A stretch of 37,060 nucleotides of DNA from Mycobacterium celatum (GCF_002101595.1 NZ_LQOM01000018.1:1-37060); one strand, 5' to 3'. Counted from the first letter of the stretch, positions 18,284 through 27,477 are shown. Numbers and translations: made by a program. The notes: a model not told the origin generated them from the sequence alone.

Positions 18284-19522
18284 ATGGATTTCGGAGCGTT
18301 GATGCCGGAGATCAACTCTGCGCGCATGTACGCCGGGCCCGGAGCGGGTCCGCTGGTGGCCGCCGCCGCTGCCTGGGATGCACTGGCGGCCGAATTGAGT
18401 ACGACGGCGTCGGCCTACCAGTCGATCATCGAGGGCCTGGTCAGCGGTTCTTGGCACGGCCCGACGGCGGCGTCGATGGCTGCGGCGGTTGCGCCCTACG
18501 TGTCATGGATGAGCGCCAGCGCGGCGCAGGCCGAGCAAACCGCCAACCAGGCCAGGGCCGCGGTGGCCGCCTATGAGACGGCGTTCGCGGCCACCGTGCC
18601 GCCGCCGGTTATCGCCGCCAACCGCAGCCTGCTGGCGTCGCTGATCGCGACCAACATCCTCGGCCAGAACAGCGCAGCCATTGCCGCCACCGAATTCCAC
18701 TACGCCGAGATGTGGGCGCAGGACGCCGCCGCAATGTACGGCTACGCCGGCTCGTCGGCGGCCGCCAGCCAGCTGTCCCCGTTCACCCAGCCGCCGCACA
18801 CCACCAACCCGGCGGGCATGGCCACCCAGTCCGCAGCGGTCGCCAAAGCCGCCACATCCGCGGGCGCAAACACGCAATCGACACTCTCCCAGTTGATTTC
18901 GGCCACCCCGCAGGCGCTGCAAAACCTCACTTCGCCCATGGCCGCCGCGGCTGCTGACCCGCCCGCGTCTCCGATCACGTCGTTCCTGGACCTCGTCACC
19001 GGGCCCACGTCGCCGATCTCGTATTTCCCCATTGCGGGCGTGCCTTACCTGTTGGCGTTCCAAAGTGTCCTGCTACCCATGAACGGCCAGAACGTTGCCG
19101 CCGCTCTCGCCAAGTCCACGGCCGCGCCGGCCAGCAGCGCGCTGCTCGCGGGCGAACTCGGTTCGGGCACCCATGCAGTCGGCAGCACCGGCGTCGCGCC
19201 CGCGGTATCGGCGGGGATCGGGCGCGCCGGGCTGGTCGGCAAGTTGTCGGTGCCACCGGGTTGGGCCTCCGCCGCATCGGCGATCCGGCCGGCGGCATTC
19301 GTGCTGCCAAGCGCCAGCCTCACGGCGGGCCCCGCGGCCATGGCGGACGGCTCCGGAAGCTTGTTCAGCCAAATGGCCCTGTCGAGTTTGGCCGGTCGCG
19401 CGATGGCCGGTACCGGCGGCGGCGTCGCCCGCTCGGTGGGCGGCAGCGCCGCGGCATCGATGGGCGGTGCCGATACCGCGACGACGGCGACCATCATCGT
19501 GATACCGGAGCTGGACGAATGA
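18284..19522 (+). CDS. PPE-SVP protein with TIIVIP tail (second copy type)
   Basis: A 412-residue PPE-SVP protein. The ATG at 18284 is chosen because it begins [16 protein letters not shown] after GGAGGGACG; the first in-frame ATG at 18086 adds unrelated sequence. It has the WHGPTA turn, the SVP block [16 protein letters not shown] and a C-terminus ending [10 protein letters not shown], close to the PPE at 14817. The stop overlaps the next PPE (ATGA), so the two are translationally coupled. PPEI reads MPEI here, a small departure from the usual PPE motif. Confidence 0.93.
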   Translation: MDFGALMPEINSARMYAGPGAGPLVAAAAAWDALAAELSTTASAYQSIIEGLVSGSWHGPTAASMAAAVAPYVSWMSASAAQAEQTANQARAAVAAYETAFAATVPPPVIAANRSLLASLIATNILGQNSAAIAATEFHYAEMWAQDAAAMYGYAGSSAAASQLSPFTQPPHTTNPAGMATQSAAVAKAATSAGANTQSTLSQLISATPQALQNLTSPMAAAAADPPASPITSFLDLVTGPTSPISYFPIAGVPYLLAFQSVLLPMNGQNVAAALAKSTAAPASSALLAGELGSGTHAVGSTGVAPAVSAGIGRAGLVGKLSVPPGWASAASAIRPAAFVLPSASLTAGPAAMADGSGSLFSQMALSSLAGRAMAGTGGGVARSVGGSAAASMGGADTATTATIIVIPELDE

Positions 19523-20868
19523 CCGCCGCGCTGGATTTCGGAGCACTTCCCCCTGAGGTCAACTCCACACGCATCTACGCCGGCCCGGGGGCGGGTTCGA
19601 TGGTGGCTGCGGCGGCGGCCTGGGATGGGCTGGCCGCCGAATTGCGCTCGGCGGCAGCGGGTTACGGCTCGGCGATCGCCGCGCTGATCGGCCCGGCCTG
19701 GCAGGGGCCCTCGTCGGCGGCGATGGCGGCCGCGGCCGCGCCGTACGCCGCGTGGATGAACGCCACCGCGGCCCAGGCCGAGCAGACCGCCATGCAGGCG
19801 AGGGCGGCGGCGGCCGCGTACGAGACCGCGTTTGCCGCGATGGTGCCTCCGCCGGTGATCGCGGCCAACCGCAGCCAGCTCGCGTCGCTAGTCGCGACCA
19901 ACCTTTTCGGGCAGAACACCGTGGCGATCGCGGCGACCGAGGCGCAGTACGGCGAAATGTGGGCCCAGGACGCCGCCGCGATGTACAGCTATGCCGGGCA
20001 GTCGGCGGCCGCCTCGAGGGTGACGCCGTTCCGCGCAGCGCCGCAGACCACCAACCCCGGCGGGTTGGCCGCCCAGGCCGCTGCCGCCGGCCAGACTGCC
20101 GGCTCGGCGGCCGGTACTCACGCCCAGACCGCGCTCTCCCATGTGGTCTCCGCTGTGCCGCAGGCGTTGCAAAGCATGGCGGCGCCCGCGGCCACCGACC
20201 CGCCAACGTTCTCGCAGCTCAGTGCGTATGTCGAGGCGATTCCCAAGTTGATTCTGCCGGCCAACGACGTGCTGATCACCGTCATATTCGGGCTGGCGGC
20301 CGGTGCGAGGGCTCTCACGTCGGCGCCGGCGGCAGCAGTGGGTTCGCTGGCGGCGGGACTCGGTTCGACGACGCACGTTGCCGGCGCTGCGGGCGTGGGC
20401 GCGGCAGCGTCGGCGGTCTCGGCCGGTGTGGGCGAGGCGGGGTTCGTCGGAGCGTTGTCGGTGCCGCCAAGCTGGGCTGCGGCCACCCCGACGATCCGGC
20501 TGGCCGCCAGCGTTTTGCAGGGCACCGGCCTGGGCGCCGCTCCGGCCGTGGTTGCCGAGGGTACGGGCGGCCTGTTCAGCCAACTGGCCCTGGCCGGCAT
20601 GGCGGGCAGCGCCGTCGGGGCGGCCGCTCCGAAAGCGGTGAGCGGACCGGCCGCGAAAGTCGGACGCCCGACGTCGGACAAAGACGGCAAAACACCGGAG
20701 AAGCTCAAGCGCGTGCTTGCCGAGATGTCTCAGGCGCCCGAGTCGGTGCAACACTGGCACACCAACGAGGCTCAGCTGGAGAGCCTGCTCGCGCAATTGT
20801 CGACGAAGCCCGGCGTGCACGCCGTGCATGTGAAGAAGGGCAAGCCGCCCACATCACCGTCCATCTAG
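19519..20868 (+). CDS. PPE-SVP protein with extra C-terminal PEKLKR-type domain (second copy type)
   Basis: A 449-residue PPE-SVP protein starting [18 protein letters not shown] at an ATG that overlaps the previous stop. It has the WQGPSS turn, the SVP block [16 protein letters not shown] and a C-terminal charged segment (about residues 391-437: [35 protein letters not shown]) shared with the PPE at 16162. The pair TIIVIP-tailed PPE plus PEKLKR-tailed PPE is thus present twice. No PE gene accompanies it. Confidence 0.93.
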   Translation: MTAALDFGALPPEVNSTRIYAGPGAGSMVAAAAAWDGLAAELRSAAAGYGSAIAALIGPAWQGPSSAAMAAAAAPYAAWMNATAAQAEQTAMQARAAAAAYETAFAAMVPPPVIAANRSQLASLVATNLFGQNTVAIAATEAQYGEMWAQDAAAMYSYAGQSAAASRVTPFRAAPQTTNPGGLAAQAAAAGQTAGSAAGTHAQTALSHVVSAVPQALQSMAAPAATDPPTFSQLSAYVEAIPKLILPANDVLITVIFGLAAGARALTSAPAAAVGSLAAGLGSTTHVAGAAGVGAAASAVSAGVGEAGFVGALSVPPSWAAATPTIRLAASVLQGTGLGAAPAVVAEGTGGLFSQLALAGMAGSAVGAAAPKAVSGPAAKVGRPTSDKDGKTPEKLKRVLAEMSQAPESVQHWHTNEAQLESLLAQLSTKPGVHAVHVKKGKPPTSPSI

Positions 20869-20869
20869 G

Positions 20870-21384
20870 CACGGCGACGTTCCCCAACGCGTACTTTCTG
20901 TCTGGCGCGGATAACTACCGCGATTTCGCGGACTCGCGCCGCGCCGTTCGCCGCAAGTCTATGCGCGCGCTCGAACGTTACCCGCGCGCCAAACTCATGT
21001 TGCATAATCGCAGAAACACTTTCACCGAACAGCGTTTCGACGTGACCATCGATGCAGCGGTAGATCATTGCCGCCAGATCCACGCGGCAGCGTGACGAAC
21101 CCACCGTCGACGTTCCGCGGGAACAAATCACCGAAAAGCCAGCCAGTGCAAGCGAATTCCGATCCACCAGCCGCAGCTCCTGTACCGCATATCCGGTGCG
21201 GTGCAATTCGGCGGTCAACCCCATCCGTTCGGACGGCATATCCGCCGCCCCAAAAGTCGACGATGTAGTGGCCGGTGCGTAACCGCCGTGCCTTCTCGTT
21301 CAGCGTCGGCTCGTGACCATAGCGCCACAACCAGTATGCGAGGGTCGTTCCGGCGATGCCGGCACCGCTAATAGCGACCTGCAT
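20870..21384 (-). pseudogene. decayed FAD-dependent monooxygenase fragment
   Basis: Reading on the minus strand, 21384 begins MQVAISGAGIAGTTLAYWL, a Rossmann FAD-binding start, and goes on to RTGHYIVDFWGGGYAV. The likeness then jumps to another frame (MGLTAELHRTGYAVQELRLV), shifts again around FPRNVDGGFVTLPRG, and returns in the second frame as VDLAAMIYRCIDGHVETLFG. These pieces in order match the first part of FAD-dependent monooxygenases of the PHBH type. At least two frameshifts and loss of the C-terminal half make it a pseudogene. It marks the border between the PPE array and the redox region. Confidence 0.75.
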
Positions 21385-21525
21385 GGGCGCAACCTCTCCG
21401 GGCAGTGGAGCCATCACGGTTGCAGCGTAATGCAATAGTTGCCCTAGGAAGCTGACTGTGTGGTCAAGGGCGGCAATTCTTTCCAGAATTGCTGGACCGT
21501 CCCAGAGATCCGCCGGCAGTACCTT

Positions 21526-21855
21526 CTACGACGCACTTTCCGCTCTGCTCGCCATGTTTTTGACTACGATGGGGTCATTTTCGGTAATTCCGACTTTCGC
21601 CGCGCCGCCGGGGGAGCCGAGCTCTGCGAAGAAGTCGGCGTTAATCTGGCTGTATTGGCTCCACTGATCGGGTAGGTCGTCTTCGTAATAGATGGATTCG
21701 ACAGGGCACACCGGCTCGCAGGCGCCGCAGTCGACGCATTCGTCGGGGTGGATGTAGAGCATGCGGGCGCCCTCATAGATGCAATCGACCGGGCATTCCT
21801 CGATGCAGGCCTTGTCCTTGATATCGATGCAGGATTCGGCGATAACGTACGTCAC
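21526..21855 (-). CDS. 7Fe ferredoxin, FdxC/FdxA-like
   Basis: A 109-residue ferredoxin, small and acidic. The N-terminal domain has Cys at 9, 17, 21 and 25, and a second set at 40, 43, 46 and 50 (CVDCGACEPVCP), the [3Fe-4S][4Fe-4S] pattern. It is closer to FdxC of M. tuberculosis than to FdxA. The start overlaps the stop of the fprA-like reductase upstream (ATGA), so donor and acceptor are made together. It probably passes electrons to the ferredoxin-dependent sulfite reductase encoded in the same region, though P450s are other possible acceptors. Confidence 0.93.
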   Translation of the reverse strand: MTYVIAESCIDIKDKACIEECPVDCIYEGARMLYIHPDECVDCGACEPVCPVESIYYEDDLPDQWSQYSQINADFFAELGSPGGAAKVGITENDPIVVKNMASRAESAS

Positions 21856-23282
21856 GAGACGTTTCCTTCCTTCTGGTTGCTGTTAATGGGCTGGGCGCAG
21901 CACGTCGGCTGCCCAGAATCACCATGTCCGATGTGCAGTAACTCGTTCACGCTGGGCAGCTTGACCCGCGGGCGGCCATGGGGCTCGCCCGCGGAACGTT
22001 CGTAGCTGTCGATTAGTTTCCAATGAGCGCAGGTGACCAGCTCAGGCTGCTGTGCGATGAGCCAGTCCGCGAGCTTGTCGGCATAGTCGGCGCCATAATC
22101 GGTCAGATTGGTCTCAGACAAATCCTCCAGCAACGTGTCGACAGTGTCCTGGGAATCTTTCTTGTTGGTGCCGATCACCCCGGACGGTCCGCGCTTGATC
22201 CAGCCGACCACATACTCGTTGCGGCTGCCGGCCACCCGGCCGTTCGTGTTCGGAATGGTTCCGGTGGCCTCGTCGAACGGCAGCCCCGGTGTCGCCACAC
22301 CGCGGTAACCGACAGAGCGGACCACCAACTGCACGGCCAGCTCGTCACGTGCACCAGTGTCTTTGGCCACCATCCGTCCGCTGTCGCCGGTGACCAGCTC
22401 GTTGTGGCCCAGCACGATCTGTTCGACCTTCCCGTCGCCCTTGATTTCGATAGGAGATGTCAAGAACCGGAATACGATTCGCCGGTGTTCCGGGCGGGGC
22501 GCACGGCTGGCATAGTCGCGCAGCAGTTTGATGTTTTGTTTGGCGGTCTTGCCCACCGCGGCCGCGTCGTCGTCGCTGATGCCCTCCAGCTGCGCCGGAT
22601 CGACCACCACGTCGACCCCTTCGAGCTCACCCAACTCACGCAACTCCAGTGTGGTGAACGCGGTCTGCAGCGGCCCGCGCCGGCCAACGATGACCACTTC
22701 GTGGATTTCGCAGTGACGCAGCGACTCCAACGCGTGGTCGGCGATGTCGGTGAGCGCCAGCACGTCGGGGTCCGTTACCAGGATGCGGGCGACGTCGAGG
22801 GCGACATTACCGTTGCCGACCACGACGGCGCGCCCCTCCGACAGATCAGGCGAAATGTGCTGAAAGTGCGGGTGCGCGTTATACCAGCCGACGAAATCTA
22901 CCGCGGCAACGCTGCCGGCCAGGTCTTCGCCGGGGATGTTGAGCGGGCGATCCGACTGCGCCCCAGTGGCATAGATCACCGCATCGTAGCGTTGCGCGAG
23001 TTCGGCAGCCCCGACGTGTTCGCCCACGACAACGTTGCCGAAGAAGCGGAAACGAGGGTCTTCGGCGGTTTTCTCGAACTGCGCGCTGATCGACTTGATC
23101 TTGGGGTGATCAGGCGCAACGCCCGAACGCACCAGGCCCCATGGCGTCGGCAGCATTTCCAGCATGTCCACGGCGACGTCGACATGCTCCGACGCGTCCG
23201 CGGATTTCAGCAGGGACGCCGCCGCAAAGAACCCCGAGGGGCCCGAGCCCACGATCGCGACATGGTATGGACGCATACTCAT
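21852..23282 (-). CDS. fprA: NADPH-ferredoxin reductase, FprA-like
   Basis: A 476-residue FAD enzyme of the adrenodoxin-reductase type that passes electrons from NADPH to ferredoxin. The FAD site is VGSGPSGFFAA (about residues 10-20), followed by PTPWGLVRSGVAPDHP; the NADP site is VVGNGNVALDVARIL; the C-terminal family block VGWIKRGPSGVIGTNK is intact. GCAGGAGG precedes the ATG at 23282. The ferredoxin gene overlaps its stop. M. tuberculosis has FprA alone and FprB fused to ferredoxin; here the two are separate but coupled. It may be an extra fprA copy. A TTGTG-N4-CACAA-N7-TTGTG site lies 150-175 bases upstream. Confidence 0.93.
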   Translation of the reverse strand: MSMRPYHVAIVGSGPSGFFAAASLLKSADASEHVDVAVDMLEMLPTPWGLVRSGVAPDHPKIKSISAQFEKTAEDPRFRFFGNVVVGEHVGAAELAQRYDAVIYATGAQSDRPLNIPGEDLAGSVAAVDFVGWYNAHPHFQHISPDLSEGRAVVVGNGNVALDVARILVTDPDVLALTDIADHALESLRHCEIHEVVIVGRRGPLQTAFTTLELRELGELEGVDVVVDPAQLEGISDDDAAAVGKTAKQNIKLLRDYASRAPRPEHRRIVFRFLTSPIEIKGDGKVEQIVLGHNELVTGDSGRMVAKDTGARDELAVQLVVRSVGYRGVATPGLPFDEATGTIPNTNGRVAGSRNEYVVGWIKRGPSGVIGTNKKDSQDTVDTLLEDLSETNLTDYGADYADKLADWLIAQQPELVTCAHWKLIDSYERSAGEPHGRPRVKLPSVNELLHIGHGDSGQPTCCAQPINSNQKEGNVS

Positions 23283-23431
23283 GGCCTCCTGCGACGGTGA
23301 ATTTCCTGGCGATCAGCTTGACCGACGCCGCGGTCATCGTGACGCACCTCGGGTGCCTGTGCTTCGCTGGTTGGACGGTTCACGCCCCGATGGTTCTCCT
23401 TTCAAGGAGCCATGAGGTAGAGGTCCCGACA

Positions 23432-23457
23432 TTGTGGATCCACAAGAGATCGTTGTG
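23432..23457. promoter_or_regulatory. operator site A, TTGTG-N4-CACAA-N7-TTGTG
   Basis: The dyad TTGTG-GATC-CACAA (23432-23445) is followed after exactly 7 bases by a third TTGTG (23453-23457), the same layout as sites B, C and D. It lies in the divergent space between the fprA-like gene (minus) and the lysR gene (plus). T-N11-A, the LysR box form, is met by the dyad. The third half-site is 21 bases from the first, two helical turns. Confidence 0.8.
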
Positions 23458-23792
23458 ACTATATTCCGTGCACTGCGCCATAAATTGGGGACGACGATTC
23501 GTAGCGAACCAACGGCTATAGTAGCTTCGCAAATGGTGGGAGTTTGATGTATGTCAGCTGTGAAAATGACGGTCTGCAAGGGCAATCCAGGTGTGGACTT
23601 TAGCCTTGGCGTGCCGGTTATTCCTGAAAAGTGTTATGTGCCAGCACTATTCGCTCGGCTCAGTTGTTGCGGAGTTGCCAGGGGATCAGGCGCTACCGGC
23701 TCTGTGCCGACCAGCGCATTACACGGGCCACGCTTATGATGGTGGACATGAGTCGCGAAATATAGCAAGGCCAATTTGTGATTTGATCGACC

Positions 23793-24734
23793 ATGGTGCT
23801 GAGTTCTCGTATGCCCGAACTCGTTTCGTTCGAAATCTTTTTGGCGATCGCCAAGACAGGTAGTCTGGGCGGCGCCGCTCGCGAATTGGGGTTGACCCAA
23901 CAGGCTGTATCGGCGCGGCTGGCATCGATGGAGGCCCAGATCGGTGTGGCGCTGGCCGTCCGGACAACGCGCGGCTCACAACTCACGCCGACTGGCGTCC
24001 TCGTAGCCGAGTGGGCAGCCCGTCTGCTGGAAGTAGCCCACGAGGTCGACGCGAGCCTGGGCTCGCTGCGCGCGAAAAGCCGCCAGCGACTCAAAGTTGT
24101 GGCCAGCCAGACCATCGCCGAGCAACTCATGCCCCATTGGCTGATTTCCCTGCAGGCTGCACGGCCTGCCGGCACCGCGCCCGAAGTGGTCCTGACGGCC
24201 ACCAACAGCGTCAACGCGATCGCTGCAGTTCGCGACGGCAGCGCCGATCTTGGGTTCGTCGAAAGGCCCGGTCCACCTCGCGGATTAAGTAGCTGTGTCG
24301 TGGCGCACGACGAACTTGTCGTCGTTGTGCCGCCAAATCACAAGTGGGCTCGGCGGTCACGAGAGGTGACCGCCGCCGAACTCGCACAAACACCGCTGGT
24401 TACACGCGAGCTGGGCTCAGGTATACGTGACAACCTGACGATGGCCCTAGAGCGGGCGTTGGGTGACGGCGTAGAGCAAGCGCCCCCCGTGCTCGAGTTG
24501 TCTTCTGCGGCGGCTGTACGCGCCGCGGTCCTCGCGGGCGCGGGGCCGGCGGTGATGAGCCGGCTGGCAGTAGCCGATGACCTGGCCGTCGGTCGCCTGC
24601 GTGCCATCGCCATCCCCGAGTTGAGACTGGGGCGCCCGCTTCGAGCCATCTGGGTGGGGGGGCGAATCCCGCCTGCCGGCGCAATACGAGACCTGCTGAG
24701 CCACATCAGTTCCCGCTCGAAGTCACGCAAATAG
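23793..24734 (+). CDS. LysR-family transcriptional regulator
   Basis: A 313-residue LysR-type regulator. The N-terminal winged helix-turn-helix reads FEIFLAIAKTGSLGGAARE then LTQQAVSARLASMEAQIG and is followed by a linker helix and a two-lobed effector domain (from about residue 95, QTIAEQLMPHWL). The start is uncertain: ATG 23793 or ATG 23811 (MPELVSFE), the second being the more usual family start. It is divergent from fprA-fdx with operator A between them. I infer it is the likely regulator of the four TTGTG sites in this window. The effector is unknown. Confidence 0.92.
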   Translation: MVLSSRMPELVSFEIFLAIAKTGSLGGAARELGLTQQAVSARLASMEAQIGVALAVRTTRGSQLTPTGVLVAEWAARLLEVAHEVDASLGSLRAKSRQRLKVVASQTIAEQLMPHWLISLQAARPAGTAPEVVLTATNSVNAIAAVRDGSADLGFVERPGPPRGLSSCVVAHDELVVVVPPNHKWARRSREVTAAELAQTPLVTRELGSGIRDNLTMALERALGDGVEQAPPVLELSSAAAVRAAVLAGAGPAVMSRLAVADDLAVGRLRAIAIPELRLGRPLRAIWVGGRIPPAGAIRDLLSHISSRSKSRK

Positions 24735-24882
24735 CTTCGTTTCCATACGGATTGACGATCTCGGCCACAAACCAACCCTCAGACCGGCGGCGCGTGCCCG
24801 TGCAGCCTGCACCAAGGTCGTCCGATCATCGCGAAGCTATCGGCGGCAGCCTTTGGCGCCAGCCACTGGCTCGGTTCCCGTC

Positions 24883-25713
24883 TCACGGTGCGAGCCTGAC
24901 AAAGCCCGGCGGTATCGGTGGCTCCGGCGACGGCTCGGCCGGAACCGGACCGCTACCGCCGTTGCCGTTACCGCCGCCACTGCCACCGCCGCCACTGCCG
25001 GCGGCGTCCCCGGGCTGTGGAGCGGCAGCGGGGGGCTCCACCTGTTGCGGTGGAGGCGGCTGCTGCTGCGGTTTATGCGCTGCCGGCGGCGGTGGTGTCG
25101 GAATCTGCGGCGGGTTCGGCGGGGTAATCTCCCCGGACGGAACCGCTGCGGTCAGCGAGGTGAGGACTGTGTCATCCGCGTAACCGTCTGACCGGTCGCT
25201 CCGGTAGCGGCCCGCGAGGAAAACGCCGCCGTCCGTCGGCTCCAGCGCATCGTTTCCCGAGTTGGCCGCGTTGCGCGTGTACGCGCCGAGCCGGTGCGTG
25301 GGCTCACCCGATCCCGGCTCGGGATTAGCCATGATGGAAGCTATCTTGCCTTGATCGTCCGGACAGTAGACCTCCACTGCCGCAGTGATGAATCGGGTCA
25401 CGGTGGACGTGACGCGGGCGGGGGGGTATAGGCGCAAGAGCGGGTCTACGCCGTACGCATTGTCCGTCATCGTGTCCACTACGTCGTCCACCGGCACTCC
25501 GCCGTCGAGTTTGCGACAAACTTTATGGGCTGTGGCGATGATGCTCGGAACGTTCGCGAGGGCGGGGATTTCTTCCTTATCGAGCAGTGCCAGAAACTGG
25601 TCGTCCTGGTTTGGGTCCGCCCCTGCCACGTCAGCGTGTAGGACCGCGGCGCCGGTTAGCACCACGATGGTGGTAACCAAGGTGCCGGCACGACTAGTAA
25701 TGCCGGTAAGCAT
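24883..25713 (-). CDS. secreted DUF732 protein with long proline-rich tail
   Basis: About 276 residues from the ATG at 25713, chosen because a signal peptide begins there (MLTGITSRAGTLVTTIVVLT, cleavage near AGADP); in-frame ATGs at 25743 and 25773 would put 10 to 20 hydrophilic residues ahead of it. The DUF732 domain follows (DDQFLALLDKEEIP, HKVCRKLDGGVP, VEVYCPDDQ), with two Cys. The C-terminal part (about residues 165-276) is low-complexity, with poly-Pro, poly-Gln and Gly-Ser-Gly stretches that suggest a cell-wall-spanning tail. It is convergent with lysR. Function unknown. Confidence 0.85.
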   Translation of the reverse strand: MLTGITSRAGTLVTTIVVLTGAAVLHADVAGADPNQDDQFLALLDKEEIPALANVPSIIATAHKVCRKLDGGVPVDDVVDTMTDNAYGVDPLLRLYPPARVTSTVTRFITAAVEVYCPDDQGKIASIMANPEPGSGEPTHRLGAYTRNAANSGNDALEPTDGGVFLAGRYRSDRSDGYADDTVLTSLTAAVPSGEITPPNPPQIPTPPPPAAHKPQQQPPPPQQVEPPAAAPQPGDAAGSGGGGSGGGNGNGGSGPVPAEPSPEPPIPPGFVRLAP

Positions 25714-26020
25714 GGCAGAGGCTTCCGTTCCCGTTAAGATCATACACCTGAAGAGCTTTGGGTGGTGATCCATTTCACGGTTACCTCAAGCTCGCCGTTC
25801 GTGCGGTGTAGCTCACCCAACTGACGGTTGTTGTCCCTGACATCTCGCCACTTCACCGGCGCCGATCTCGGCCTGGTACCAACCTGCGCAGCGTCCCGCG
25901 TTCATCCTGCAGTCGGCCCGCGATCGCCTGACCCAGGAAGAGCGCATAAAACCCCGAGCGTCCAATGGGATCCCAGGCGCGATTCGGTTTCTCGACCGAT
26001 GCACCAAAGCTTGGCGAACC
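25714..26020. other. gap between DUF732 gene and the sulfur operon
   Basis: About 300 bases without a supported gene. It holds the upstream region of the DUF732 gene and the 3' flank of the chelatase gene. No operator of the TTGTG type and no clear terminator were found. Confidence 0.5.
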
Positions 26021-26737
26021 TTAGGCTGCGGCTTGCCCGGCGATCGCCTGGTCGTAGCGGTCCAGTAGGGTCTCGACCATCAGCCGGTGCGCGCCCAGTG
26101 GTGCGGCCATCGCGATGCCCGCCTGTCGCGCGTAGCCCTGCACGCGGTCGAGCAGCCGTCCAGGCGCCAAAAACCACGGGGCGATAACCAGCCGCCTGGC
26201 GCCGAGGCGTCCTAATCGATCGGCTGCCTCCGCCACCGACGGCTGCGGGCCGGTCGCGAAAGCCATTGTCGCACCGGCCCATCGAGTTCCCTTCGCAAAC
26301 TTGGCCGCCACCGTTGCGGTACGCGCGTTCACTGCGCCATCCGACGAGCCAATCGCGACCACCAGCACACCCAGTCCGCGGTCGCGACCAGAAACACCTA
26401 CTTCGGCGAGCCGCCACCGCAATATCGACACAAGTCGATCATCCTCGCCCAGGACGTCGGCCTGTCGGACGCCATATGCGCCGGCCTCTGCGATCTGTTT
26501 CGGGATGTCCAGGCGGGCGTGGTAAGCGCTCGCCAGAAGCAAGGGCGATACGACTGCCCGGCGGGCATCCGGCAAGCTGGCGAGCACGTCGACGAGATTT
26601 GGAGAATTTCGTTCCAAGAATGCAATCCGCACGTCGAGGTCCTGACGCATACGCACCAGTCGGCTGGCCACGGCGCGCGCATTGGCGGCCGATCGCGGAT
26701 CCTTGCTGCCATGCGCGGTCAATACAAGTGTGTTCAT
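26021..26737 (-). CDS. che1: sirohydrochlorin ferrochelatase (CbiX/SirB type, Rv2393-like)
   Basis: A 238-residue two-lobed chelatase that inserts Fe2+ into sirohydrochlorin to give siroheme, the cofactor of the sulfite reductase in the same operon. The first metal-binding motif is LTAHGSKDPRS (His9) and the second is LLLASAYHARLDIP; the C-terminal lobe begins near GVLVVAIGSSD. The start overlaps the cysH stop (ATGA). The order sirA-cysH-che1 matches Rv2391-Rv2392-Rv2393 of M. tuberculosis. A cobalt chelatase role cannot be excluded on sequence alone, but the neighbours argue for siroheme. Confidence 0.9.
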   Translation of the reverse strand: MNTLVLTAHGSKDPRSAANARAVASRLVRMRQDLDVRIAFLERNSPNLVDVLASLPDARRAVVSPLLLASAYHARLDIPKQIAEAGAYGVRQADVLGEDDRLVSILRWRLAEVGVSGRDRGLGVLVVAIGSSDGAVNARTATVAAKFAKGTRWAGATMAFATGPQPSVAEAADRLGRLGARRLVIAPWFLAPGRLLDRVQGYARQAGIAMAAPLGAHRLMVETLLDRYDQAIAGQAAA

Positions 26738-27477
26738 GCGCTATGCAATCCGCATTCGGTCTTCGACGTCCCCTGCCAGCGCCCGCTACGCGGGTCGGCG
26801 CCCTCGATCGGTTTTGTAGTGCACGGGGCACAGCCGATCGACGGATAGCCCTCGTCGACAAGCGGATTGACCAACACATTGTTTTCGGCGATGTAGTCGG
26901 CGACGTCCTGGTCGGTCCACGCGGCAATCGGATTGACCTTCACCAACCCGAAGTGCTCGTCGAAGCTGACCAGCGGGGCGTTGGCGCGGGTGGGTGCCTC
27001 GACTCGGCGCAACCCGGTCACCCACGCCGAATACCTGCTCAGCGTTTTGGCCAGCGGCACCACCTTACGCAAGCGGCAACACTCGGTGGGATTACGGGCG
27101 AACAGATCCTTGCCGAGCAGTTCGTCCTGTTCGGCCACCGTGTGCTCAGGAGTGATATTGAGCACGTGGACGTCGTAGACGGATTCGACCGCGTCGCGGG
27201 TGCCTATCGTTTCCGCGAAGTGGTAGCCGGTGTCCAGAAAGAGCACCGGCACGCCCGGGCGCACGCTCGAGGCCAGCGACACCAGGACGGCGTCTTGCAT
27301 ATTGGAGGCCACCACGTAATCGCAGGTCGCCCACCCGCGGGGTCCATCATCACCACCGAAATGCTTTTCGGTCCAGCGCAATATGTCGGTGGCACTGGCG
27401 CCGTCCATCTCCGCCGCACCACGCGCAGCCAGCTCACGTAGATCGGTTTCGGTGTACTCGTTCGCCTTTCCGCTCAT
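26734..27477 (-). CDS. cysH: adenylylsulfate (APS) reductase CysH
   Basis: CysH reduces APS to sulfite with thioredoxin. The ATG at 27477 is chosen because it overlaps the sirA stop (ATGA) and gives 247 residues beginning MSGKANEYTETDL, near the 254 of M. tuberculosis. The [4Fe-4S] ligands of APS-type reductases are present: Cys133-Cys134 and Cys216-x2-Cys219 (GCAPC). The catalytic Cys242 is in the C-terminal ECGLH. So this is an APS rather than PAPS enzyme. The product sulfite feeds the sulfite reductase encoded just upstream. Confidence 0.95.
   Translation of the reverse strand: MSGKANEYTETDLRELAARGAAEMDGASATDILRWTEKHFGGDDGPRGWATCDYVVASNMQDAVLVSLASSVRPGVPVLFLDTGYHFAETIGTRDAVESVYDVHVLNITPEHTVAEQDELLGKDLFARNPTECCRLRKVVPLAKTLSRYSAWVTGLRRVEAPTRANAPLVSFDEHFGLVKVNPIAAWTDQDVADYIAENNVLVNPLVDEGYPSIGCAPCTTKPIEGADPRSGRWQGTSKTECGLHSA

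Noticed and set aside
22023..23300. 425-codon plus-strand ORF opposite the fprA-like gene
   Set aside because: An antisense shadow of a clear FAD enzyme; no domain content.
23396..23409. CTCCTT-TC-AAGGAG inverted repeat upstream of fprA as an operator
   Set aside because: It contains an SD-like AAGGAG and is short; chance symmetry around a ribosome site is a better explanation.
26266..27441. 391-codon plus-strand ORF opposite che1 and cysH
   Set aside because: It spans two overlapping, well-supported genes on the other strand and has no recognisable domain.
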